This document shows positions 26,129 through 39,389 of a stretch of 64,000 bases of DNA, in pieces (positions within the stretch are counted from its first letter, which is position 1; every line of letters begins with the position of its first letter). The position numbers were made by a program, and so were the translations under genes. Source of the DNA: Microvelia longipes (taxonomy: Eukaryota > Arthropoda > Insecta > Hemiptera > Veliidae); contig JACMZG010001913.1 in assembly GCA_018340805.1 (NCBI GenBank), positions 24,070,443 through 24,134,442 of the forward strand, given 5' to 3'. The notes beneath the pieces were generated by a model. It searched no databases, was not told the DNA's origin, and saw only the letters and a list, made by a program, of their open reading frames with translations.

Positions 26129-27396
26129 GGGCAACACTCAAGTTCTCAAATAATAAAGTTATATCAGTGAAAAAATTCTAGTCTCAATGACCACGACAAG
26201 ACAGAGTAGAGGTAATTTAAAGTTTAGTCAAGATCAATCAATTAGATTCCGTAAGTGCTCGAATTTAATTTCTTTACACTAACCAGCATTGTTATTTGAG
26301 AATAGACCTCGATGATTCAGAAAGTATATTTATTCTGACGCCATGAGATCACTCAAGTATATTCTGAGCTGTAAACACTCTGAAAGATTGGTCCAGATCC
26401 TTTAGTAGTTTTCGAGTAATAAGCAATCAACATTTCAAGACAGTGCAGCTTACCAATAAATAAATTCCTAATTGATTACTTCAATCATGTTCAAACTAAA
26501 AGTAATTACATGAAAACTCTTGGCCAGAAAACTACCACCTTATTTTAAAATTATTTAATTATTAGCATAATTTAATAGTAACAGAAATATTACTAATTTG
26601 TGGGCTGGCGCTAATAAAATAAATACTTTAATCAAAAAATCGTGAGCCAATAGTCTCTTCTAGACGAGGAAGCGTAGCATAAAAAATGCCCTATTGTATA
26701 AGATAAGAAAAACTTTAAAAAAATAACACTTGCATTATAAACATACGTCCACAATACATTAATGCTATGCGGGCTTAGTCAGATCATTTCCTAAAAGGCG
26801 AAACCGTAAGACATTATCAGGGCAGAAATTACTACGAAAGAATAAAGCATAAATAAAATTATCCCGAGGTAGTCTAATTTCTTCAAAATCAGGAACATAT
26901 TTTTTTTAATTATCTGGAGCTTGTTGAAGGGCATTTATGTTTATATAATCAATACTAATTATTAAAAAAAGACTAACTGACTTAAAGAATTTAAAAAGAT
27001 TGATTGACTTTTAACAAATTAAACACAATGACTTTAATGATTAAACAACCAAATAAAATTGTCTAATGATTTCCCAGGACTCCTCATTTGCGACTTCTTG
27101 AAATGATTGACTTTCTGACGCATGAAAATATGTAAATTACAGGCAGATAGATATCTTAAGTTGTCAGCCTGTCAGGTGTCCGCTCAGTTATCAACCTGTT
27201 CATTCACATATTCTCATGCGTCTTACATTCCAACACTAATATATCTTGGTCAATAAAAATTTTCTATAAATCTAATTTAGTTTTTCTGTAATATTGTATA
27301 CTTCATGTTAGTTTTTCAGCACAATGATACATTGTACATTTAATCTCTTCAGCCTAAAAATGTGCTATTAAGGGTGGCACTGTTACACATAAAAAA

Positions 27397-27570
27397 AAAT
27401 CAGGCACGGGGAAGCTCAAAACTTTTCCTTACTACATCGGATTCGCTACGTTTGTCTTCTACGCTTATCTTCACCACTTTGGGCACGCTTCATAGACAAT
27501 AACAACATCCGCATAGAACCTAGCAGTAACACAACCAGACTGACCTCGTTCAATGCTGCTTAGTAAATAT
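27397..27570 (-). mobile_element. Family A fragment: tail plus degraded 5S-like segment
   Basis: Starts AAAAAAAAATCAGGCACGGG on the plus strand. Tail words (ATCGGATTCGCTACG) are followed by a 5S-like part at 27516-27565. Confidence 0.6.
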
Positions 27571-29884
27571 ATTATTAAATAAAATAAAATTTATATAATT
27601 AAATAAATAAAAGAAACAAATGCTTGTAAATATATGAGGTCTTAGCGGTTTTACTTTGTGGCTTGGCCATTACGCAGCACAATAAATGCATAATAAGCTT
27701 AATTAGGCTGAATATATTATTGTAGTCCATGTCTACACCATAAAAAATGTTCAGTACCACACTACCTTAAGTCGTGTAATGGCCAACTCACAAATTGAAA
27801 CCGCTACGACCTCATATATTTACAAGCATTATTCAAAACCTACGACTTGGAATGATCTCACAACTTTTTACGCTAGACTTGGCTCTTTTTTACACACATG
27901 TGTTTTTGTTAAGATTGCATTCCTTTTTGTAAACATGAATATTATTCCTTACAACAATGCGCCAAGAAATTTATTAAATGATTAATTAATTACAGCATAA
28001 TACACCACTTATTTATTACTTAACAGTTCCATTTTCTTTATTTAAACAATAGATAAATTGCGTAAAAAATATTTTGTTGTGTCTGTCAAAACAATATTTC
28101 CTCGATATTCTTAGTTTTGGTGTGATCTACTAGGTAGCGCTAGTCGAAAATTTTCGTTATATGTAAAATTGAGGTTAGAAATAAATTTAAATTAGGTAGA
28201 ACATATAAGGTAGGAAGAACCGAAAATGTTAGATTTTGACTATCTTTCATTGATTTTCACATCAAAATTTATCTATATACCACATTTCAAGAGTCGACGA
28301 TTGCTGAACGTGCCTTAGAATTTTGATAAGCGAGCGAGTGAGAGTAAAAACTGCCTAAATTTGAACCATTATATCTTAACACCTGTGAATGGTTTAAGAT
28401 ATGAAATTCAGTAGAATGGGTCAGCTCAACAAGATCTTTCAGTTAATATCAAAATTATTACATTTTTCAGTGTCCTTAATAAAAAGAAAGGGGGTGAAAA
28501 TAGACTTGAGACGCTCCCTGTAAAGGACGGTACACCACTGACCGCTAGAAATGGCGGGAGGCACTGCCGTGCCCCAAGATACATAGAAAATATAATAATA
28601 AACAAGAATCATGTTTACCAGACGAATAACAGCAAAAATCCGTGCATAACCTGCAAGAGAAACCTTAACTAATTCATTTCTTCTCCTAGGGTGTTTTCAC
28701 TTTTCTACTATTATATTTAAATGTACCATAAAGGAGTTATGGTACATACTGCAATGTACAGTTTACATGTCCAGTACAGTTTTTAAATATTTTATAAGTG
28801 TTAAAAATAGTTCAACAATGACTTATTTAGCTTATTTATGACTTGTATTTTTTTCTATTTACATCAAACAATCTTAATTAATGATAATCCAAATAAAAAG
28901 ACTGTTTACTTTTTAATTTGCTGATAATGCATCCTAAAGGAAATAATATAACCTAATTTAAAAGTTTTTAATACATGTTTCACCTAATTAAACACAAAAG
29001 AGGTAAAATATAAATATTATATACTTTTTAATTAAATATCTTTTAAACGTGACCATTTGTTTATTTAGGAGAAAAATTTAATTACATATTTTTTTACGTC
29101 CATAATAATTTTTTTTATCTCATTTTTTTTATTTTAATTTGTTTTTTGCGGTTAAATTTAGAAACATTTAATGGGGCAGAAAAATAATCATTACTCCATG
29201 ATATTACTTCCATATATCAAATACAGAGAAAAACACCTGTCAATATTTTGTTAATTTTTATATTACATATTTTACAAGTTTATCAATTATAAAATAAATA
29301 ATTGAAAATAATAACTATAAAAAATAAACTAGAAGTATAGTTGTCTTAAAAGGACTAGCTTCTCCTTTCTGATTTTTTTTTAAAGTGAACAGAATATAGA
29401 AGTAATCTTTGCTTAGTCTCACTTAAAAGCATTGCGGCGGAGTCGAGCATTTTTTGGCGACTTCGGCTCCTTGCTAATTATTTCTTTTTGTAATTAAAAT
29501 TACATTAATTTGTAACTTTAGTACATTTTTTGCAAATAATCTAAAAAAAGGTTTATTGAAGTACCTCACATAGCGTTCCAGAAATCCAGAAGTGAGACAC
29601 AAGTCTAATACCCATTTCAGCAGACTTATGTATGAATTTATGAATGTATGTAACACAACATCAAGATTATTTTGTAGTAAAACACGAAAAATTAACATAA
29701 ATTAAAAACAAGCTAAAAGAGAGCTCGAGAGCTATCCCTTAGTCGGAGAGAACTTACATATCAATCTATGTATTTCAAGTAAATTCATTTTAACCCGGTA
29801 CATTTTGTTTTATATAAAAATCAATCATGGGGCAGGGGAGGGCACTAACCTTATTAAAAACAAGGTAGTTATGACCTAATTATC
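27571..29884. other. Intergenic, no gene seen
   Basis: AT-rich DNA. A slightly GC-richer patch at 28500-28590 and a small hairpin at 29438-29470 (GGAGTCGAGC.../GGCGACTTCGGCTCC) are unassigned. Confidence 0.55.
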
Positions 29885-30175
29885 TATGAATGCTGGGTTA
29901 GCAAACATTTAAAAAATCAATAAAATTAGGGATTAAAATTTTTCGTCGCAAAAAAGGTTCTTCATTATGAGTCGTAATGCGCTAAATCGATTTAAATTGA
30001 TCCGGAGTCTATACAGCCTATATAGTGTACTATATAGTGTCTAAAAAAGTTAAATTTTAGTAAACACTGAAATATGGACGGATAACAACACGCATCGAGT
30101 GGGGAGTCGATTTCAATGATTTTCGTAGTGCTGATACGAATAAAAACCGGCCTAGAGTCAGTACGATCACTCAAA
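29885..30175 (+). repeat. Repeat family D copy
   Basis: GGTTAGCAAACATTTAAAAA, TTAGGGATTAAAATTTTTCG and AAACCGGCCTAGAGTCAGTA correspond to the copies near 51.3 and 6.0 kb. Confidence 0.5.
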
Positions 30176-30921
30176 GTTTCAAAGGTTCAAATCCATAAGG
30201 TCTCAGGATCGAATTCTAGTAAGGTAGATAATTTTTATCATCATATTTGTTATGGAGGTCCACAATATTCTTAGCAATACGTGTTTTCTTTACTTTAGTT
30301 TTGTATAACGTGTGAAATCAATACCCTACGAAATCCAGATAAATGTTTATTAAAAATAGTTATGCTACTGTTTTGGCATAAACTAAAAGCTTAATATTTG
30401 TTTTAAGTAAAAAATTATTACATGATGCGATGCTTGAAATTAAATGATTACGATTAACTTTCGATTTTCATTAAAAATTTCCGAGGTACTTTAAATCCCT
30501 TTAAAATTAAAATAAGTAATTATATTATTTTTTTAAAGATTTACCAATCAAAACAATCTTTCAACGCAGTTTAATTAAATTAAATCGCTGACACCAAATT
30601 ATTCAAAACCTACCAATCTCTTTATCTTTCAGTTTTTGTGATTATTTTATAAAAGTTTAGTTAATTAAAAAAATATACGAAGGCAGCAATTTTTAAGTCC
30701 GGTCTAATTGTAAGACTATAGAAATAAATTTAAAACAATATCATATCAGAATGGACTTTTGATAAACAACAAGTTACCGTGAAGATGTGTAGAAATAAGT
30801 CGTAGACATATTTTAGAAATTTTCATCATGAAATGACGCTTGTTCAGATGAGAGAAGCAGGGGGAGTGACGATCAATGGAGATTGGCATCCTGATACCAA
30901 AAAAATATGTCACAAAAATAC

Positions 30922-30959
30922 ACACACACACACATACATACATACATATATATATATAC

Positions 30960-31024
<65 letters not shown>
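30922..31024. repeat. CA / CATA / TA compound microsatellite
   Basis: CACACACACA, then CATACATACA, then a long TA run. The 75-codon minus-strand frame over it is a by-product. Confidence 0.95.
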
Positions 31025-31033
<9 letters not shown>

Positions 31034-31154
31034 AATTTTGTGATGTAAACCGTAATTTTCATTATGAAAATTCGCTAAAAGAGCACTACATTATATAAGA
31101 CAATATCTAACATAGTAACCAGTGTAAACACTCAAAAGATAAATGCGAAATCTT

Positions 31155-31476
31155 TTATACCGTAGGTATAAAAGAAAAGTATTGTGCTTGCAACAAAAAA
31201 CAATCCGAAACCGGGATGTCACCGGAATTATCTATGATTTTTGTTGGATCATAAAAGCTAAGCTGCATCGAGCATGGTCTGTGCCTGGATGAGTGACCGC
31301 TGGGAATGAGTCGGACTATCTAAGGACGAGCGAAGCGGATCCAAAGACGTGTTGCAGTATAAATTTAACGACTTGTATATTTTGAGGACGAGCGAAGCGA
31401 GTCCGAAGCAGAGAATATAAGCGTAGCGAATCCGATGTGATGAGGAAATGTTCTGAGGCACCCCATACTCGATATT
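31155..31476 (+). mobile_element. Family A element, internally deleted, with clear 5S-like segment
   Basis: The outer end (ACCGTAGGTATAAAAG, GAAACCGGGATGTCACCGG) is joined directly to the 5S-like part (31229-31313), which reads GTGCCTGGATGAGTGACCGC then TGGGAATGAG. The tail repeats and terminus follow. It shows that the 5S module survives when the middle is lost. Confidence 0.8.
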
Positions 31477-31589
31477 TTTAAATAGGAAGAAGGATAGTTT
31501 CATAAGTTAGTTTAAACAATTACAATAGGTATAAAGAACTTAAATCATTGCAAAATTGCGCAACAAAGATTTAGTTATCTTGTAGCACA

Positions 31590-31665
31590 AGTCCGATGTG
31601 AAGGATGGGCGGCGTGAATCTGACATGGTGAGAAAAGTTTAGAGGTACTCCTTAACCGAGTTTTT
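31590..31665 (+). mobile_element. Family A terminus fragment
   Basis: AAGTCCGATGTGAAGGATGG through GAGGTACTCCTTAACCGAGT ends in a T-run; only the last part of the element is present. Confidence 0.45.
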
Positions 31666-32354
31666 ATTTTAAATATAAGCTTAGTTCCGTATTTGGCAGC
31701 TCGGTAATAAAACAGATCGAATGAAAACAAGTCTAAAGTAATTAGTACTCAAGGGATGCTAGAATTTTCATTGGATGTAAAAACTTTTTGGTCCGTAACA
31801 CTTCCAATAATTGGATGCAAAAGAAGGAGCCCATTTTTCCATTCCATTTCAACTAAAGGACAAAAACCTTGGCTTCGGGAAATAATAAAATTAAACGAAA
31901 AAAAACGAGAAATAAAATACAACTTTTTCTCTTCTAGATCGATAACCACAATAACTCCCTACTTTATTCTTTTATCAGCTTTTGTTGCATAACTTTTTTA
32001 AAGGATTACTTATTTCTAAAGAACAGCAGTAAAATAAAATAAAAACGTAAAACAGTAGAACAATTTATTGAGAAGACAATACAAATATTAATTAAGTTAT
32101 TCCTTATCTATTTTTATTATATTTACAGAGACAGATAAAATACATCTGCTACAACTTATGAATGAAAATCATTTGTATACAACCAAAGTATTGAAGACAA
32201 GAAATTTTATTTTACTTACTAAAATTATTAGTTATATGGTTTAATTATCAAGTAATAATCTTATTACTTATCAATTACTTAATAATATAACTTATAATTT
32301 AAAAATTTGATTGGTATTTGAAAATGAAACAATAGATATTCTATACCAAATGAT

Positions 32355-32470
32355 CGGGTACTAGGTATCTTCTTATTTACTTAGGACACGCTTCACTTAC
32401 TCTCAGAATATCAAAAGCTTGGTGGTATCACTCAGACTGGCTTCGCTCGTACTTAGAATGCCATAATAAC
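32355..32470 (-). mobile_element. Family A tail fragment
   Basis: GATCGGGTACTAGGTATCTT, ACGCTTCACTTACTCTCAGA and GGCTTCGCTCGTACTTAGAA are degraded tail and terminus words. Confidence 0.5.
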
Positions 32471-32778
32471 TTAGACCATTTTTAAAATTTTCCGATTACT
32501 CAGTAAAATAGTTTATGGTGTTACATTTTATTTTTAAATACTTGTTACAAACATTTAACTATTGTGTATAAAATACTGGGTATATTAAATATTCTTATCA
32601 TTTATAACACAGGATTATAATCGTGTGCCTAACGTAACAAGGCCTCGAAACTACCGATTAATTTTACGCATTGAAATCAAAGTTTAGTCAAAGTTTTTAA
32701 TCGAATTTAAACCGTTCCAGAACAAGAGAAACAGAGTTTTGGCCAGGATTCGAAATCTAACCAGAACCGGCACAGCAG

Positions 32779-32841
32779 TATTAATAAAACACCTCCACAT
32801 ATAATATTATATGTGGAGAGACTTGGGTGTTTTATCAATAC
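32779..32841. repeat. Nested palindrome
   Basis: CTCCACATATAAT / ATTATATGTGGAG (about 32793-32818) lies inside weaker outer arms ATTAATAAAACACC / GGGTGTTTTATCAAT. The minus-strand 69-codon frame here is not supported. Confidence 0.75.
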
Positions 32842-32985
32842 TATATACTTCACTAGCGCTTCTTCTTTGTCCGGCACTGCAGTTTTAGCTTGGAGGAAGT
32901 AGAGGACAGCAGTCAAGACCTTAAATCCGTCAAACTTTAAAAAATTGACTAGGAGTAATGCAAAACGTCACTTATATTTTCATCT

Positions 32986-33402
32986 TATTACTTTTTTTCA
33001 TTTATATCGCAGGAAAAGTATTGTGTTTGCGAAAAAATCCAAAACCGGGATGAAACCGGAATTATCCGTTTCAGGCGTTTTAAAGGCCTCCTGAGTGGTT
33101 TTCACAAAGTTGTCTGTCTGCATGTGTGTGTGTGTCTGTTAGCATCATAGCTCCTAGTGTATTCATGCTAGAGAAAGGAAACTTTGTACAAAAAATAATC
33201 TACTACTATAGTAGTGCTATTCGGAAAATATTTTTTTGACGTCATTAATCCGCAATAATGACTCAACAAAAATTTCAAAAAATTATAAAACGCGGAAAAA
33301 TTATAGCTATAATTATAGCTAGTATGAAGCAGGGAGGATGAGCGCAGCGAATCCGATACAAAGAGGAAAAGTTCTGAGGTACCCCGTATCCGATTTTTTT
33401 TT
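32986..33402 (+). mobile_element. Family A element lacking the 5S-like segment
   Basis: The upstream module (TTACTTTTTTTCATTTATA...) runs to the CGCGGAAAAATTAT region, then jumps straight to the tail (GAAGCAGGGAGGATGAGCGC) and the terminus CCCCGTATCCGATTTTTTTT. Confidence 0.8.
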
Positions 33403-34967
33403 CTATAAAAAGGTAATATTTTTAAAATTAAGCTTAATTATACGATAAAAACATAGACAACAACCATAATTTAATTACAAGCAGGTTTTGCAGTACTTAA
33501 ACACGTTTTACTCTCTTGGATAATGTACCAGATAATTTAATTATAAGTTAAGAGTGAAGCAGCCGACCCAATAGCTGTAATGATTCTGTCTAAGACACTA
33601 CTACCACAACGTCAATGTCGAGTCAAAACAAAGCACTAAGAGTTTTAATTAAATTCTAAGTATAAAAGAAAGAAAACGTAGAATTAGAGGTGAAGAAAGT
33701 TGAGTGGTATAAAGAAAACGATGATAATCTTGGAGTAATAGCAAAAAAGGACCTAAACTTTACCATTACCATCTCTATCTTCACTCCTAATGACTTACTG
33801 TACGCATATTTCTTCTAATGCGTTGCATAAAAGAGCAGTAAAAATATTTAAAGACGTTTTTAGTACCTAATTGCTGTATTCAAAAGTTTTGGTCCTTCGA
33901 CCTGGATTAGAATTTTAACAACTTAAATTAACATTGTCTGTTCATTTTGTATAAAATTATTTTGTAAAATATTTAATATGATTCTCATAAGAGGTCAGTT
34001 ATTTACCTTGCGCAAGTCGCTAGATTATTCAATGAGATAGTTCTACTCAATTCTACGAGGAAGGAGAGACTTTGAAAAGGAAAGTTAGTTAAAGGGATGT
34101 TTTGATTATGAGAGAGAAGGTTACTTTGGCCGACCCGTTTAATCACCGGACCCTCTCTACAAACTGTCGAAAGTAATTCTGTTTTCACTAATGGAAGTTG
34201 CGGTTCTAAAGCCAAATAACGTTAGGTCCGAAGTGATTAGTTACGTGGATGACATAGGGACAGGTTATCAGTATTTCGGATATAGCTTCCTAAACCACTA
34301 ACTATGTTGTTACTCAAAACAATGTTTTCTAAAATTATCTCCATACTCATCCATATTTTGGACAAATTTGTCCTCTTACAAGAAGATAACACGAACCCCC
34401 TCCCAAAACATGCTAATCCGTTGTTGATTAAAAATTACCGCTTAATTACATTTAAAAATTTACAATCAAAATTATCTTTTAAATAATATATTAGCATAAG
34501 TTTAAACTGTTACAATTAACATTAAAACATTATATCTTACAAACGTATTAGAATTTTAGTTCATAACATAAAAAAAATAATTCTGGCGCGGAGGTCCACA
34601 AGCTGAGCAAATTCTCTTTGACATGCGCACTTATTTTTACTAATCCTACTTTTGTATAAATATCGGTATATATTTAAAAAAGCTGAGCAGTAGCGTCATA
34701 ATTGGAGTTTAATTTTTTCGAAGAAAATCCACTAAAAATTGCATAAAAACTGAGCTTCAAATGGCTGTAAATAATGCTGTGCCCTGTAGAGTATAATCTA
34801 TGGGATAATTACGCGCATTTTATTTAAAAGTCTTTGAAAAAATTAAAAAAACAAGCTGTGACGCTACTGCTCAGATTTTTTTAATATATACAGAAAAATT
34901 AAGCAAAATTGGATTGATAAATTAAGAATGCCCGTATATTAAAGACAATTCACCCAGCTTCCGGACA

Positions 34968-35084
34968 TTATTAACAGACGTTTTGCATGACGAAGTCAGG
35001 GTTCTTCAGTGTTAAACAATAATCGTTCATTGTTTAATACTGAAGATGCCTTGGCTTCGCCATGGGAAACATCTGTTATTAATG
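34968..35084. mobile_element. Fold-back element with hammerhead-like arms
   Basis: Arms of about 55 bp pair (ATTAACAGACGTTTTGCATG with the inverse of CATGGGAAACATCTGTTA) around an AT-rich centre (TTAAACAATAATCGTTCATT). Each arm reads CTGAAGA, a TTC-capped stem, then (G)AAAAC or GAAAC followed by a GTC- or ATC-type triplet, resembling a hammerhead with a one-base-pair stem III. Confidence 0.6.
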
Positions 35085-38000
35085 TTTATGTAAATAAATA
35101 AAAACAATTTAAAGGACCGAAGTCTTCATTAATCAACCTAGAACGTATACATTTCATTCGATAAAAATTGAACTTATCCTGATAATGTGATTAAGACGAA
35201 ATTTCTTTACAAAATCTTACTAGGTTTTAGTTCTAACATAACTTTTAATATGCATTTCATTCACTTCAATTTTATTTTCTATTAAATCGCAATATATTAT
35301 TAAGTATTGAAAAACATAAAAAAGAACAAATTACATTTAGATCAAATTTTATCGTATTTCAAACAATCTATATAACATTTTAAAAAGCCATGCAGACGGT
35401 TTATTGTTCCTCTACTGATATAGAACGAACCAAACGGTATACGAGATAAAAAGCAAGCTCAAACAAAACATAGAAGAGCTAAAAATCCGAAATTTGTGCT
35501 TCGAACCAGCACAAATATAAAAATCCCTACATCTCTTTAAAACTCAATGGATTAACTCTTTTATCGATTCCTCTAGACGTACAATTCAAATAAAAATTTC
35601 ATTTTTTAAAACACAAATATATATTTAGTTTCTTTACTTATTTATATTTAATTTTTATAAATTGATTTTTTTGTATAAACTTTTTCTAAAGCTTACATTT
35701 TTCATTTTGTTATATAAAAAATGTTTATTTTTTATCGCTTCGTTGGCAAAGGAATAGCTTTAATTTAAGCACTAAATAAAATATTCACTTAAACATAATA
35801 AATAATTAATTAGTTCATCATAACCTTAAAAACTTAAATTAATAAAAAAACTGAAATGCATAAAATCTTTAGATTATAGACCAACCCAACACCAACAATT
35901 AATTGTAGTGTTGGCACCTTTGCTCTTGTGTATTACAAGGGTAAAACTGATATATAAACAACATGAATTTTTGAAAGGAAAATAAATTCATTAACAATAG
36001 AAATAACACACCTAGAGCGGGAAAAAGTTTTACTGCACCAAAACACATTTTACCTAAAGCTGAAAGCAGAAGCTTTGTCAATGAAGATAAATAACATATG
36101 CACATCTATAATAAATAATTGTTATAGTTGATTGTTATAATTAAATTACTGGGCAATAATTTATTAACTTTTACCGGAGGACGTCTTTTATTATTACTTT
36201 CAAATTTTCTAACGTCCTGTATCAAGATCAAGAGCTACGTCATATCAAGAAAAAGTATATAAAAGTTAATATGTACATCGCATATCACTGGCAACTATAC
36301 TGGATACGCGGGAATATATTATTTTATAGCTGGATCACAGCTAAGAGACACCTGCAAATAACCTGTTACTTAATAAAAACTTGAACTATTGCGCTTAAGA
36401 ATTTAATATTTTAATTTTTACAGAAAAACAAGAAATACGTTTTTTCAAGGTTTTTGCTCCATCGAAATGTAGTGTTGTAAAGTTGACAAGCATGATTTTT
36501 TTGTCACCTAAATTAATACGACTTTTGGAGAAATAAGTGTAATCTTGTTGTTGGTTTAATTAAAAATAGGTTTAATTAAATTCAAAAAGTTTTGAAGGGT
36601 TTGATTTGATTACAAAAAGGTTTTTAAATGGCATGCAAAATTGCGTAGCACTTATACATGGTATTTATTGTAGTCTAAAAACCCTGTAATTTCTACGCAT
36701 ACCGTATTTTAGTGATACAGGGTACATATTTATTACTTTATTGTTAAAGAACTGCTTGTAATTAATGTTAAGTCGTCTGGCATGTATTTGTAATTCAAAT
36801 TCAAAAAGCGTAATTCAGAAGGTTTTACAATAATTGATTCACGAAATCAACCAAGTAATTAAATCTTCAGCAAATTATCTCGGGATTTTGAGATAAATCG
36901 CCAATTTGAGATTGGTATAAAATTTAGTATACTGCTAATGAAGTAATACTCTAAGTGGACCAAAAATCCCACCTCTCTTAAATTTGTAATCGTTAGACAT
37001 AAATTAATAAAACTTGGATTCCTTTTTTGTGTTAAGGAAACTTCTTCTTGGTGTTGTAAACTTTGGGTGTCCCATCTCGACACAATAAATAGAAAAAGTA
37101 ATAGGAAGATTACCTTTTATTGGGCTTTTTGGGTTTAGCAGTGAATACAAGATAATTTTCCCCTTGCATATTGTAGTCTAAGGTCGCTATTTTGGCGGGA
37201 ATAAGAACCGAAATTGTAGGAATTGGTTACTTTAACTAAAAAAATAGAAGATCAAGTATTGAGAATAGAAAGATTTTTCCAAGAGTAAAAAACCCCTAAA
37301 TGAATGAATGACCTGTAATCTTAAGCCAAAAATGACTTCAATACTTAGCTTCAATTTTAAGTTAAAATGCCCAATTTTCACAAATTCCGGCCAAAATAGG
37401 GTTCTTAGATAAAAACACGCAGAAGGCAAAATATCTAGTTTCCTAGACATAAATTAAATTTATTAGGGCTACACCCACATAACAGTAAAAAATCTTTTAG
37501 CTGAAATGCGCTAAAAGGTATCATAAAAAAGTTGTGTACTGTATAATTTCTGTACAATTAAAATATTTTAGATTTTAATTGTTATCGTCAAGGATAAATT
37601 CACATAAGGATAGAGTTATAGAAAATAGAAACCTTTCGATTTTCTTTAAACAGTGTTATTTATTTTGATTTTCGTTGACACCACTAAAAGCCATAAACAA
37701 ATAAAAAAATATGGGGCAAGAATATAGAACTGAATTAGGACCGTCTTAACGTCACCAATATCCGTGATCAAGTTTACAAACTGGGCAGTTGTCAACAGTA
37801 TCCTCAGTTTATTTAACTCTTAAATAGAATATTAATTTAAATTACAGTTGTAATTCTTTAATATAGTAATAGTAACAAATATATTTCTTATGATCTTTGA
37901 AAAAAAATATGTACTTTAATTCACTTTTTCTTCTATATTTAGATACAGCAAGATATGCATTTCATTCTAAAAGGGTTTCTTGAACGCAAGATTTTTTATG

Positions 38001-38856
38001 TTGCAGGTTTAACTTATTGTTTAGTTTTATACATCCTGAACATGGTAAAAAGGAAATACTTTTTGTGAAAAACAACAAGGTTAAAAAATATACAGTGTTA
38101 AGACACAGAGAACATAGGTAAGGAGAGAGGAAAACCACACATGTCGAGTGGAGGACTGTGCTCACATACTTCCATTTCAACGTAGCGGTTTGTTTCACCA
38201 ACAATACTCTAAAGAAAAACCCATGTTTTAGGATATAGAGAGTGTTTGTTAGGAGATTTTTAAGACTTTGCTCTTTACTTGAAGCCTCCCGAGTCTTATT
38301 GAATTACAAAATAAGAAAAGGATTGATGAGGATGAGAGAAAAAGGGTTTTAGGGTGTGGCACTGAAAATTCTTTCCAAAAGTCTAAAACTCTTAACTAAA
38401 ATTTAAAAAAAAGAAAATTTGTTTTTTTATTTTCTCTAGCGTATTTTATGTTTAAATTGTTTTGACCCATAATATTCTTATATAGTAGGTGTTTTGTGGT
38501 TCTCCTTTACTTGAAGGTTTTTACATATTTTTCGTTTTAATAATTATATAAAACCATTTATAACCAGCACAAACTAAAAGATACCACGTGAAAAAGTAAA
38601 TAAACGTCTTTCATAAAATAATACCAATAACTCAACAATGTATCTTATAACAGAAAAAAATTATAATAACTAAGAGAGCTTACCTTACTTAATTCGTTAA
38701 TTAAGAAAAAGACAGTTGTTAGTATTGTTTATTAATGGGTACTTGCGAATCCTGTGAAATACAGTACTGAAACCACCGTGAACTAATCATAAGTCAACAA
38801 ATGCAACAAAATGCAAACCGGAATTTTTACAAGGGCACGACATAATTAGTAACATA
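35085..38856. other. Intergenic, free of the main repeat families
   Basis: No copies of families A, B or D were seen. Short frames on the minus strand (36859-37083, 37232-37450, 37962-38204) lack supporting motifs. Confidence 0.5.
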
Positions 38857-39382
38857 GATAGATGATACACCTAGAAACGTAGATAGATGATAAACCTAGT
38901 AACGTAGATAGATGATACACCTAGTAACGTAGCTAAAAGATACATCTATAGGAACGTAGCTAAAAGATACATCTATAGGAACGTAGATAGACGATACACC
39001 TAATAACGTAGATAGATGATAAACCTACTAACGTAGCTAAAAGATACATCTATAGGAACGTAGATAGATGATACACCTAGTAACGTAGATAGACGATACA
39101 CATAGTAACGTAGATAGATAATACACCTAGTAACGTAGATAGATAATACACCTAGTAAAGTAGATAGATGATAAACCTAGTAACGTAGCTAAAAGATACA
39201 TCTATAGGAACGTACATAGATGATACACCAAGTTACGTAGATGACGATATATCTAGTAACGTAGATAGATGATATACCTAGTAACGTAGATTGATGATGA
39301 ACCAAGTAACGTAACTAAAAGATACATCTATAAGAACGCAAATAGATGATACACCTAGTAACGTAGATAGATGATACATCTG
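38857..39382 (+). repeat. 25/26-bp minisatellite
   Basis: About twenty units of two main types: AACGTAGATAGATGATACAC plus CTAGT, and AACGTAGCTAAAAGATACAT plus CTATAGG. Recurring two-type blocks show higher-order duplication. Confidence 0.95.
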
Positions 39383-39389
39383 TGAAACG

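Noticed and set aside
34003..34215. 70-codon minus-strand frame followed by GCAAG/GTAAAT
   Set aside because: It begins at TTG and shows no family motif; the donor-like sequence alone is weak evidence.
38857..39382. CRISPR-like array
   Set aside because: Units are contiguous tandem repeats with no unique spacers, in eukaryotic DNA.
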